Shown here: positions 36,149-48,581 of the stretch, one piece after another | Layout of the letters: each line of letters starts with the position of its first letter | Numbering within the stretch: the first letter of the stretch is position 1 | Assembly: GCF_037975245.1 (NCBI RefSeq) | Contig: NC_092577.1 | Location: 36,138,898 to 36,202,897 of the forward strand | Reading direction: 5' to 3' | DNA from: Apostichopus japonicus | Lineage: Eukaryota; Echinodermata; Holothuroidea; Aspidochirotida; Stichopodidae | DNA: 64,000 nucleotides | Translations under genes and position numbers: made by a program | The notes under the pieces: model-generated | Told to the model about the DNA's origin: nothing | Seen by the model: the letters and a program-made list of their open reading frames with translations, nothing else | Database searches by the model: none

Positions 36149-38480
36149 CTAATATTGAGTTCATAAGTAGGATTACGGGGCGACGAAGGAGTGTTCAATT
36201 TTGGGGTTAGGGTGGGAAGTGGTAGGGGCAATAGGATATGTGACAGTCGAATGGATAGGTCAAAGCACAAAGTTTAACTCAAACATTCCGACTAAACGAA
36301 CCTCTCTGTTCAATTCGTATCACAAATTTAATTACTTGAATGCTTTTCCACAAGAGGTCACTTTTTACGTCAATTTTTCATATTTTCAACACCAATGCTT
36401 TTCTTAATAAATACTATGTTCTAAAATGTTCATTTATGAGGTATTTTCTACATAATAATTACACTTTTTTATTTAAACTTGAACAAAGAGAACACCCTCT
36501 TTACGAATATGGGCCCTGCCGAGGGTTGTTTTACAATATGCATAGCCGCCAATGGTTTGCATATGAGACACTCGAACATTCCATTAAATTTGTTGAACAA
36601 GGATCATAATTCTATTAAACTATATTGAAATAATAATTCATCGATACTTCACATTGCTGGAGCAACCAGTAGCAACCCAGTAGCAGCAAGTACAGCCGAA
36701 TAGTTCTATGTCCATCTCTCTAGAAATAGTTTAAGTATAAATAGTAAATTGCACTTCAGCAAGCAAACGATAAAAGTAGAGTAGAATGTTATACGTTATA
36801 GAAACAAGTAATACTATCATTACGCAATCAAATTCAAAACATTTAAAAAGGGTAACTGGATACATCAAGGACCTACTCCCTGATGGGCAGGAATGAGATG
36901 CAGAATGGTGTGGAGGGTGGGGTGTATGGGACTGGGTGAGTCGTCCGAAATGTATACACCCCCATCACTAAAATGCTTAGCTTCCCCAGCCCACGTGAAG
37001 TGTTTTCTATAACATAATGTGGATAAATTTGTGATTTGTGATATTTCAAATAACGGTGTTACAAACGTCACCAAGTAACACCCCCCCCCACCTCCCTCCA
37101 CTTCTTTGCAAAATTGAATTCTTCCATCCATTGATACGAACAACATTTATTGTGTTTGTGTGTAACCTATGAGTAAATGAAATACAAATAAAGTACCTTT
37201 AGAGGAAAGGTTAACATGATAGAAGAGTATGAAATCAAACATTTCAAGAAATTTTCGAGAAAAAGAAATTCTTGATCACATTCGTGTTCACCAGGACGTA
37301 TATCAGTTCCTTTTTGTAATGGTTTTAATATCGTCGCATCATTTATATATATACTTTGAGATGAGAATTTTAAAACGTAGAGATAAATAAAGGTTTTAAA
37401 GTGATCTTCATAATTGTCGCCCTCTGTTCTATGTTTTTGTTTTCATACCAGAGAGGGATCAGACATGGAGAAAAGAACGAAGTATATATTGAGCCTTTTG
37501 AAGCTACAACGTCATCTTGGGATTTTTTCGACCCACTGATATAATAATAGCAATATAATAAATAAATAAGCGATATTAATACAAAATATCTACCACGATT
37601 AACTCAAGAAGCTGGTTTTATATTCAGAGTAATTCTCTTATATAGTAGAATCAGTATCTCAGACCAGTGATAGTATTAACACAACTGTGAGCTTTAGCTT
37701 ATCAATATAACTGGAACATATCATGAACTGTCTTCATGCATGTAAATAATTCACTGCTGATGGATAAATAAATCCCTTTCGCGAATAAACTCTCCTTTTC
37801 GATAAGAAAACTACTGCCGAAGCTGGAGCAGTCCAAGCAGATTCCCTAAGCTGCAGTAGTTCAATTTTCTGTGTTAAACTAATAAAGTTTCCAATACCCT
37901 TCTCTCATTAATTCTGAACAAGAAAACTGCATTATTTGTCTTGATAACAATGTCTACGATCCAAACAAAAGAAGTTGGATAGACACAGACATACACACAT
38001 TAACACACACCAACTCATTTTTGGCATCATCATTGGGTGGAATCCTTCTCCTTGTTCTCAGCCTTATCGGTGTTTTGTGGTCCCATACTTGGATTGTTAT
38101 CACCCTGGGTCTATTTTACCTCGGGCATGCGCACTGTTGGGCATGTCAGCATGTGATCAGACTAGTGTTACATTGAATGCCGGTATAATAATCCCGTAAG
38201 TTACGATTCTGGTGGGAAATTGTATAGTTAGATCAGAATAGGAATGGAAGACTGCACTGCTTTGTATTACTGCAACCGTTAGACAGATATTTGTTAGTTA
38301 ACATTCTAAAAGAGTTCAACAAATCAGTTTCTAATCACATCATCCACGATCGGACAGTTAAGTTACGCAATATGACATATGCTTTTATGATTGGACTGAA
38401 AAAATATAATTTTCGGAAAAATTGAGGCAACTTGTGAATAGATCATTATAAATAACCTCGATTTAGTACAATGCTACACA
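36149..38480. other. Gene-free stretch after the arylsulfatase-like gene
   Basis: It should contain the 3' UTR. A short open block at about 36485-36609 after an AAAG is the only candidate further exon, and its peptide does not resemble a sulfatase. A C run lies at 37081-37090. Nothing else is recognised. Confidence 0.4.
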
Positions 38481-39090
38481 ATGTCATTGAATAGCGCCAC
38501 CAATTTCCCTCAAAGACCCCAGCCACCCCCTCATGCTACGGGCTCAGGACATAGTGGGGACTAGTGCCGGCTTTCCTCTTTCCTGAGCCATTATATCCTG
38601 AGCCAGTGTGCCTGTCAAAGGCACACGACATTATGAAGGCATGCAATGCGTGGTCAGAGTGAAAGTCCTGTTCGAGCCGTGCAAGGCACGGCTCCTGCAG
38701 GTTAATTGGATTTTTTTTTATTGGAAAAAACAGACAATCGAGCAATTTAAAGTAACAAATGAGGTGGAGGACAAACAGTACAAAAATTTGGAAGGACGCT
38801 ATTCAATCAAGTTATATTGCCGGCTCCCCTCTTTCCTGAGAAGGGAGCCGGCAAAACTACTTATTGAATAGTGCCACCAATTTTTTCTACTCAAAGACCA
38901 CTCTTTTACTACTTTATTGAAAAGCGACACTAATTTTTTTTTAAAGACACCCTCTTACTGCAATTTTCCTAGCCAGGCGGCTCAGGAAAAAGGGGGCCCG
39001 ACAATACTACTTATTGAATAGCGCCACTAATTATTTCTACTCAGTGACCACTCTCCTACTACTTTATTGAATAGCGCCACTCATTTCAGA
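38480..39090. repeat. Minisatellite-like repeats with a cluster of GC-rich hairpins
   Basis: Variants of ttattgaatagcgccactaa followed by ctcaaagaccactctc recur near 38486, 38862, 38922, 39014 and 39066. Between the first two is a palindrome-rich insert. A 10-bp stem GCCGGCTCCC pairs 38819-38828 with 38843-38852. A 9-bp stem GAGCCGTGC pairs 38674-38682 with 38686-38694 across a 3-nt loop. GTGTGCC/GGCACAC and GGCTCAGGA/TCCTGAGCC form further inverted pairs. The insert has no coding potential and may be a foldback element. Confidence 0.7.
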
Positions 39091-39321
39091 TGCAGATCCA
39101 CTAGTGATGTCACCAAAATTGTAGGGAGGTTGAATCTGATTCTTGACAAACTTAAGCTATAAGCATCATGCCATTAATATCCATCCCATATAAACACACC
39201 CTGGTTTGTTGTCTACCCATAAACAAGTCAAATGGCAACGGTTTTTGTCATTTCTTAAGTTCATATGCGAGGTACAAGTTTGTTTAATTTTTGCAACATT
39301 TCCTATGAGTAATAGTGTACC

Positions 39322-39620
39322 GACTGGTTAGCCTCGTGGTTAGAGCATCCGCTTATCAGCCGGGAGGTTCGGGGTTCGACTCCGGGCCGAGTCATACCAA
39401 AGACTTTAAAAATGGGATCTACTGCCATCTTGCTTGGTGCTCAGCAAATAAGTATGGAGCCTGTGTGGGAATATGTGTCTGATTTGTATATACGATTTAG
39501 CGCCCTTTGTGGCAGCTCATCGTGTATAGTCCACAGTGACTTGAGAACGGTTATGGAATGATAAGACGGTTGGTTATAGGCACTGCGCCGTGGGCGTCTT
39601 CGGGCGGATACCGGCGCACT
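39322..39620 (+). mobile_element. tRNA-derived SINE
   Basis: The tRNA-like head at 39322-39393 has an A-box-like region, an anticodon-arm-like segment and a perfect B-box GGTTCGACTCC at 39373-39383. The ends (gactggt and ccgagtc) pair at five of seven positions, so it is not a functional tRNA. About 220 bp of body follow (gggcgtcttcgggcggatac). Its head differs from that of the SINE at 13976-14203, so at least two SINE families are present. Confidence 0.7.
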
Positions 39621-41460
39621 TCCAAGTGTACACTATTAATAGTGTTGAACAGTGCATGTAAAGAACTATTATGCTATAGCAAGTCAGAACGGTAGTGACA
39701 GATGAGTGCATGTTTGTTGCTATTAAAGTTGTTTGTTGTCTAGAGTTCTAATTCTGATCAAGGCATCTGACATTCACACATACTTGGATAACAATCAATC
39801 TACCTAAGACTGTCACACAATCATTCTCCTAATTAGTAACTTGTGAGCAATTTAATACAAATACAAAAGATTCCATTTTAATATTTGATGACTTGATTTG
39901 GGGACATTAAACATTTATTTACATCTTATTTCATGATTCCCAATAACATAAATAGTTATCATTTGTAACACATTTCTAGTAGATCAAAAGTAATATAGTG
40001 GACAAATGAAATTCGAAATTAACATTCTAATCGCCTGGCATAGATATGTTAGCATGCTACTTTCCCCTCTATTTCCCATAAGTCATATTTTATATGGATT
40101 TGTGTCATTAAAACCAATTGTTTTCTTCTATATGGAATATCTTCTCCAGCTGTTTGGAATATTTGTAAAGCACAAGTATCCTTTACATATCTTGGATGAC
40201 TTGATGACAGGAATTAGGTACTCCTCTAGACATGTATTATAAGTTGGGTTATAAAAAAGAATATATAGGCTACCTATCAATATGCGTAAGGGACTGACAT
40301 GTTGTTACAATAATTTGTCTGTTCAATATCAGTGACGTGGGGGTTGATCACTCGAATTCCCCGGCATTATTAAGGTAGGCGTAAGAACCTTTATTGAATG
40401 GATATGGCATATAAATGATTTTTAAAGGAGCGTGAACCGGTGTTAATTGGAACCCATGACCCTCCACAGAATGAAATTTAATTAGCAGTGGGATCTGATA
40501 CTTAGACTAAAAACAGATAGATAAGGTCTATCTTTAGGTTTAAATGCGAGGTTGCGTTAATGAAAACTTGCATTTAATATCTGTGTGAGGTTGAAAAGTG
40601 TATGTAATGGAAGCATGTTTCCTTCCCCGGGACCCTTTCGCGCACGCCACTGATCCAACTGAAGGAGTTCTTGATTGTTTACTGAGACGCTAAAATTTAA
40701 TGTAATGTTTTCAACTTGTGCAGGATTAACCTCAACAACCATGGTTTGATTTTGTTTCATCTCAGAAAAAGAATTATTTTGCAACAACTTATCTCTCTTG
40801 TAGCGAGTTGTCAAGAGCTAGGTCGGAACTCCGGAACAGTTGGGGCGGTGGGCCCTCCTTTGCGAAGATGTCCGTTACCAGTTGTCCCAAATTAATCACG
40901 GTCCCAGGGTTATGATCCGACCCCCCCCCCCGCCCACCCAATCTCTCTTTACCTTAAGGGGGTCTGAAGTTGCAGCATATGGCCCAGTTAAGGATTACCT
41001 CAGGTAATGCAAAACCTACACTACATTATATAGTTTGATTTAAAATAATATTAGGTTAGTGTGAGCTTCAGGCTACTTTAGTTTATCTTAATGCTTTGGT
41101 AAATTGTCTAAACTTACGTCATTGTGTTCATTCAATAATTTAAAGTCTGTGTTATTTTCAAAATGTTAGCCTGTTTCCAATTTTAAGTAGCTCTTCACCC
41201 AAGTATGCTAATAGATACTCTACATTTGTTTGCGTGTGGTTGAAAGGGGGCTTTTGTCTAATTCTTCCCCGGCTAAATGTTAAAACAAAAATGACGATTA
41301 CATGTGAACGACATGGCCTCAGCCCCCACCCACCACACCACCGGGACCCCCACTGTGAGCGTCACTGAACTGAATTCGTTCAAACTTATATATATAATTC
41401 ATCCTTCAATCGCTGCTGAACCTCCTGACACCACTTGCCAGTCCTGTTGTTTACTTGTAG
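39621..41460. other. Gene-free stretch
   Basis: No supportable gene. It includes a C run at 40921-40932 and short frames without recognisable content (for example 40557-40814 on the minus strand and 40006-40242 on the plus strand). Confidence 0.4.
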
Positions 41461-41699
41461 CAACTGTTCACAGTGTCGTATGTAGAAGATCAACACGAAA
41501 CGTACTTTAGGTACTGTATTGTGTACTGCGCAAAAATAACACGAAACAAACATTTCTCCTCCATATAAGAATAGCCAAGCTTTATTTTAGTATAGCAAAA
41601 TGGAAAAAGGGTCTTTAAGTCAAGACTAAGAACCACCTTAGTGATAAAACAAGTTTTTAGTTTAATATGGTTAAATATTTCGATCAAGGGTGATAGGCA

Positions 41700-43716
41700 A
41701 TTAATTTCTTAAGGTTGAATAAATGTGAATTAACTGTGGTTACAATGGTTTCTAATTACATTATAAAATAATAAATTGTAAAGGATAAACTTTCAAGATT
41801 TGCTGAAGTGACGTCACTTACATATTGGAAATGTGAAATCAGTCATAAATTATGTCACTTTTATAACATTACATTCAACTTCAAATAGCTCTTCAGAATG
41901 CTGTCAGCAAATTGTAGATTGTTTTCAGTTGAGAATATTCAAACAATAATACTTCCATGATTGCAAAACAACTTAAACTGTTTCTTAATTTTATTTGCAT
42001 GATTAACGTAAATCAGTTTCGAATTTACAAATTTAAACTTAAAACGCTTCAGTGTAAAATTTTAAATATTGATTAATAATAACTCAACATTTAATGGATA
42101 TTTTCGAATGAAAGTAAACGTTTTTCTTTAACGAAATTAATATACATTGTTCTACATTTTTTTTACTTAAGCTATAGTTTTCAGGATGCTTAGAGTTCTT
42201 GTCTTTAACAAAATCCAAGTTTACCATCGATCAATAAAAGTGATATACAGATAATTTCTTAAGGTTGAATAAAGGTAAATTAACTGTAGTTACTAACTAT
42301 ACTTTCTTATACATGAAGATATAATAATATGTAATGAAAATCATTCAAGTCTAGCTAACATGGCTACGTAATATCAACAATGTGTTAGCACATTATTATA
42401 ATATTATATTGTATTGGAGATTGTCCCAGTTTAGAATATACAACTAATTAGAAAAAAAACATTAAAAATGTTTTTGTTTTGTCTTCGAATTAAACAACAC
42501 AAAAAATGATAATATTCTGTTTTATTTTAAGTAATATACAATGCCTGTTTTACATACTAAAACATTTATTAAAGTTTCTACCTCAACTACGAAAAGAAAT
42601 ACTTTCACCGTTATATGCGTTTAAATTTTCAAAATTAAAAGACAGGACTAATATCTTACATGATGAAGGTAAACATTATTTTTAAAATTACAATTTTCTT
42701 TCTTAAAACTTTTCATAGTAACAATTTTCTTCAGAGTTGAAAAGGAAAGTTTGGTTTCTTATATCGATGTGTGTTAATTTGTAAATATTGTTTAATGAAA
42801 CGAATAAACATGCTTCTGAAAGAAATTTATACGTTAAATATTGTTTCCAATGATTTGTCTCTTAAAAGAAACATTAACAGCTAGTTTCAGTTATCAAAAT
42901 GGTTTGGAAATATAAGCTATATCAGCTCATTGATTTTGAAGTGTCAAAAATGCTTAAAAACTTATAAAGTTGACTCATGAAGTTTTACTTTCAGAAAAAA
43001 AGTTTAAGAGAAAAATTCCACGCGATTTCGAACAAGATCCATTGAATTTATGTTCATATGAAACTTTACATGTATGCATTTACAATATATCATATTTTAG
43101 CGAAACAATTTTGTATTTTTAAATAGCCACAATTTTAAATATTAGTTGGGATGTGCCAATTACAGATTATTGTTTTCATTAGATTGACACAAGGATCATA
43201 AACTTTCGATAATCATTTTGAAATTAAAGATGAAAGTATTACTATAACTTTGTTACAAAATTGAAACTTACATTGAAGATTTAAACTGTCCAATGATTCA
43301 AGTCCACAGTGATTGTAAAATTATGTGACCAACTATCTCCTATTATATTTCTTTCCTCTTTTTTTTCACTTTCTTTTCCTTTTTTTGGAGAAATTTATTT
43401 GCCCATTCTCCAGTCACACGTAATGCAGATTGAACATAGTCCAGTTTTTGCTAACTATTACGCTGCTTACCCAATATTGGGACTGTTTTGTTTTTCAGTT
43501 AGAACCTTTTTCTTTCCTCTTTTTTCACTTTTTTCCCCTTCAAATTTTCAATATAATTCAACTAGAGCTTAAAACGGTTACGGTAAACTATACTTTACTG
43601 AATGATATATCAGATCTGTAGAAAATGTGTACTGCGCGTGGTGTTATTTGCGATGACAGCATCTGTTGTATCTTAAATATACGTGTACCGCCTTGAACTA
43701 TAACCTATGCTGCTGC
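41700..43716. repeat. Downstream tandem units, right copy
   Basis: Two unit starts (near 41710 and 42260, about 550 bp apart) correspond to the three-unit array at 14452-17835. The remainder is collinear with 18829-20159. The part next to 43716 should be the 3' UTR of the GTPase gene. Confidence 0.65.
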
Positions 43717-46700
43717 CTATTTACTGGTCAGATGGTACTCCTCCCTTAAACTTTTTAGTGCATCTTGCTCTGAAACTGTACCCCATTCATTTGGGAGCTC
43801 TGCTGGCTTTAAACCGTACAACTTCGCAAAATCATTATTGAAAGTTTGCAATACCCACTTCCAGTACAGTATTGGAGTTTTCCCTGTAATTGGGGTAATG
43901 TCCCAAGAAGGATAATCCTCGGCATAGTCCTTGTAAGGTCTATACTCCTCTGGTGGCCCTATGCTGCATCGATATTTCGTGTCGGAGGCTACTAACATTG
44001 TGCATGGCTCTGATACCAGTTTAAGTGACCCTTTGTAATGACGTCCTGCTACACCCTGTGAGTAATGAAAGATAGCTTTGTGTGTATGTTCACCTCTGAT
44101 TTGCAAATGGCAGGGTACATTACAGAAAGGACAAACTTCCTTACACGTTCCTAAATGATCCAAGATATCAAATGCCACATCCCGCATTTTTGAGTAAAGC
44201 TGAGATGCTACTGACGGATCACTTAGTTTGTCTAAGTTCCATTGTTTAGTAATATCTCTTTTCAATTGCGAATTGAACATGCTGTCCAACATCTTGGTAA
44301 ATTCAGCAATGTCGCTTAGATTGAAATTCTCAACAGAAAACTTTATATCCATTCCATACTCTGTCATGTACTCGCTTTTCAGAAATGTATTTGCCCATTC
44401 CCGAAATGTTGTTGTTTGTTTACCTTCACGTTCCGTCAATTCATGTTTAGTCTTACGTAATGCAGATTGAACATAATCAAGTATTTCACTGATTTTTGTA
44501 TATATTACGTCTGTAACCCAATATTGAGACCGTGTTGTAATTTCAGTTAGAACCTTTTGGCTCAACCAATCGCTAACGAATGTATCATTGTCCTTTATAA
44601 AATCATGATACAATTTTGGCTCTTTCTTAAGACAGAGCTCTTCTAAAATTCTGCCAAGCATCCTCTGCTTATCATTATAGCAATCGTCTTTCCTCATTTG
44701 TTCTAAGAGTTTTACATTGAAGGCATTTAAAGTTACATTTCGCAAAACTGTCAAACACTCAGTATATGATCGCTTTACAGCCGCTCCACTCTTAATGGTT
44801 TCATCAACATAGCCTTTAAATTCGTCTTTTAAACATTCCTTCTCATTTTCAAACATTCTTTGCAATGAATTGTGACTTTCATACTGTCGTTGACAATCTT
44901 TGCAAACTGTACAAACCTCGTTCTGAACTTCACGAAGGTTACTAACCAAAGTTTCACTATTGACTTTGCTATCCGTTAATGCATTGTACACTTCTAGTAA
45001 AATAGTATCTACGCGACTTTCTTGAAACGGTATAACTTTCGCGTTATTTCTAAGATCCCTTCTATGATGATTTACAATTCCAAAAACTTCAATTTGAACT
45101 TTGTCCTTTAAGTCCTTAAATCTCAAAGTATTTATGCCAAACCAATGAGCAAAGTATTTCGGAATCCCAAATTTCGGCAAATGCATCTTCTCCCTCAATT
45201 TCTTGTCATCTTTCATCTCGTCAGTGTAAGCTTTGCTATATTCTGTACCAAGCATTAGTTTTCTAAGACTGTTATCACACGCCTGCTCGATATATCCCTC
45301 AGTAATTATAAATTTGTTGAAGTTTATTTCAAGCTGTTTGATTTTTTTATCCCAAAGTATGTCAAATTGTCTATCCAATTCCTCATGTTTGTCCTTCCAA
45401 TAGTCAGTGCCTTTTGTGTCCTTTAATTGCTTTGCGGTTTTTTTAGCCTCACATTTCAGTTCTTCTTTTGCCTCTCTGGTGAAATTTGGCAATCCTTTTA
45501 TATCGGCCTCATTTTGTAATTGTATCTCTTTTTTTTCTTTGATGCCTCTTTCAATATCTTTACCAATTCCGATTGTCTCATTTTTGATACTCTCTTGACG
45601 TCTTTTTACCTCCTCTTCGTCTGAATGCTCCTCTACGTATTTATCTATTTTCTTATTTACATTTTCGCATTTTTCAGTTATTTTAATCTCCAGCCTCGTG
45701 TAAAAACTTTTTCTTGTAGCATTCGTGACATTTCCACCATTGCTAAGTTCCCATTGAAATATCTCAGTTCTCATTTTTCCAATAAGTTTATTATGCTCTA
45801 GTCGGAATCTTTGGTTACTGAGGGCATCAAAACTATTTTGGAAATTAAAGACGAAGTCTTCTGATTTCACTGCATTCCATACATCCTTCAATCTTTGAAC
45901 AAATTTTGCCATTGTAAACTGACGTTGGATTACCGGTTGACTTGCTTTTGGTTTGAAAATGGCTTCCTTTAAAGCGTGAATTTTCTTACTTACCAGTGTA
46001 AACTGAGGAGAGATTACCGATTGATTTACTTTTGGTTTGAAAATGGCTTCCTTTAGGGCGTGAATTTTATCACTGTAGCCAGGATTTGGAGGAGACATTA
46101 AACCCATCCACAAGCATGGGAAAAACTGCAAGTCATCCTCTTCAGCTAGAGGAAATACATCTGAAAAATCTTGAATGTGTTCTACTCTTTCCTCAGCAGC
46201 AGCAATACGAGTGGCTTTGTTGAGAGCATCCTTTATTTTAGCCATGTTAGTTTTATTGTTAGCGGCAGCTGCTATGTCGCTCACTCTCTGCTGAATAATT
46301 CTGCAATTAGAAACCAAATCGACTTTCTTCATTCTTATCAAAGCATGGACAGCTATTTGCAATATGCCAATCATATCTGGGCCAATAGTTTCTTGACCGA
46401 TATTCAATAGGGTAAGGTCCCCTATGCACATGACAAGTGTCGCTATCGAATTATCAAATGTGTGGTCGTTGAGAACAGTTCGATCTGGAGAATGCAATCC
46501 TTCAGTATCAATAATCAGAAGATACTGAAAACCAAGTTGTTCATGAAATGCTTCGTTTACTTCTAACAATTGTAGGTATAACCCCCTTGTGCATCTACCA
46601 GCACGTACCGGAAACCTGACCCCAAACATACTATTTAAGAACGTTGACTTTCCACTACTCTGGATACCAATTATAGACAAAACAAATATTCGTGGGTTAT

Positions 46701-48581
46701 TAAGCGTTTTATCGAGATTCTTTAAGACGCCTGATATCCAATCAATGGGAATGTAAACAGTTTCCCCATCTAAAAGTTCCAATGGATATCCTGCAAGAAG
46801 TAATTTTGATGCCATGTTAACCAGCAATTTATTTCGTTCGTGAGCATTTGTATCTCCCAGGTTTGCTTCATACCATTGTCCTAACTCACGAATAAAGTGT
46901 TCGCAACTAATGTTTTTCGCATTAACTTGTTGGCTTTCTTTTAGGAGCTGCTTTTGCAAATCTTCTATTTCATTTTGCAGTTTCATGCGTTCACTGGGTG
47001 AAACGTGCTTCAGGTCAGACTTTCGTTTTTGCAGGTCAGTATTCAACTCGTGGATTCTCTTAAGTAATTGAGGAAATTCATTGGTGGTCATTTGTTCGAT
47101 ATGTGTTTGAAAAAAGGACATGAAATAATGCAAAAGATCATTTTCGTCAAGCATAACTGTTTTCAAGTTATTAAAAAAAACTTTCATTTTGGCAGATAAA
47201 CCCTTTTCTCTTTGCTTTTTCCTCATATCACGTTTAGTTTTATCCTTTGCTTCAAACTGATGATCGACAGTTTGTTCCCCACGACACAAACGTTTTCTAT
47301 CAGCTTCGACCCATTTACCCCATTCGACTTGCAATTGTAAATATGATTTTTTCACTTCCTCTATGGATTCAGTGTTCGGAAAGGTGGATTGCATCAGTTG
47401 TTTTGCTTTGTAATAGGAATCATATTCCTGATCCACGGTTACTTCATTAAAGCAAAACTTTTGCCAGTCTTCAATTGAATGGTAATCCTCACGCTTTGTG
47501 AAATTGCAGTATTGCATAATCTTCTCACAAATGATTTTTGCAAGGTCTGTTGCATTACGTTCCAAGCCAAAATCAATACTATCATCGTTTGCATCGATGT
47601 TTAGTGTATTACGCTCACTGTTGAGCTGTTGCTTACGTGTTTGCCTGCCCTTCTTTTTTTTTTGTACCATCAAATGTATCACGAAAACATTTTTGAATCT
47701 TTTCTTTATGTCATCAATTGCTGTCTTGTAGCATTCCAATTTGTCTTTATCTACAAAGAGGAATACAGCATTAGCTGCTTTGCACGTAAACTCACTTTCG
47801 GTAGTAAATTCTGTCGCATCACCTCTCAGATTCAACAATAACGTAACTTCTTTCAACAAATCCTCTTTTCTGCCGTACATTGGCAGATACCATTGGGCTT
47901 CTACTGATCCACAACAATGGAAAACGTTCTCTTTTTCATCATCATAAGACATAAAATATTGAAACGTTCCATTACCTTGAGCTCTACCAATGACATTATT
48001 TAATACGGACGATTTGGAGATTGGAATATCACCAAATCTTATGAATGCAGTGGTAAATACAGGCTCACTTACCATACGTTTCTCTGGAGCAAGAGATGTT
48101 TCATTTTCTTTCCATTTTTTTACAACACGACTTAATGCCCAAGTAAGCAGCTCTGGTTTCGCGGCATCTCTTACCCCAGGTAATAAGACTGGCACGGCAA
48201 GTTGACAAGATGCAAATTTCTCCAGCAAATGTTGTCTTAAATGATTATCGGAACAATGAAGAATTGCATATATGAAATCTCTTACACTACCTTCTATGTG
48301 AAGATTCTCTTTCCATGTAACCCTACTGTCTAGTGAGGTTAGCTTACTGATAAACAGAAAAGGTAAATCTTTTCTCTTCTCTTCTTTTTCCTCTTCTTTT
48401 TCCTCTTTTTCTTCCTTTTTTTCTTCCCCTTTTTCTTCCTCCTTTTTTCCCTCTTTTTTTGAATCGTCGCTTGGGATCAGCCGTACCTCTGTGGCCGCTT
48501 TCAGGGTGAGCTTCCGTAGGAAATAGTCCTTTAGACCAACCTCTTCCAAGTATTCCAGAAAATCTTCTTCAGTTTCTTTAT
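43717..48581 (-). CDS. Very large interferon-inducible GTPase (VLIG/GVIN family), main exon
   Basis: This family comprises giant dynamin-related immune GTPases, cytosolic and often encoded by one huge exon; here about 1,620 residues, shorter than vertebrate VLIGs (about 2,400). Numbering from the TTG at 48549: LEEVGLKDYF and RKLTL form the conserved N-terminal motif. A Lys/Glu-rich tract follows (about 28-61). CQLAVPVLLPG (about 117) and the PMYGRKEDLL region come next. The G domain has P-loop GIQSSGKST (about 627-635), CTRG switch I and DTEG (about 681-684). FPCLWMG and WNAVKSEDFVFNF are VLIG signatures. The C-terminus has CPFCNVPC (about 1471) and DYPSWDI. Coding starts at the acceptor at 48581 (phase 1), since the frame stays open upstream to it. 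No disruption seen, so probably functional. Confidence 0.93.

Noticed and set aside
36480-36609. Possible fourth arylsulfatase exon
   Set aside because: The acceptor is poor, the peptide has no sulfatase similarity I can see, and the preceding exon already ends in the Cys-rich terminus typical of arylsulfatase A.
39322-39393. Genuine tRNA gene
   Set aside because: The acceptor and T stems carry mismatches and a long conserved-looking body follows, so a SINE is the better reading.
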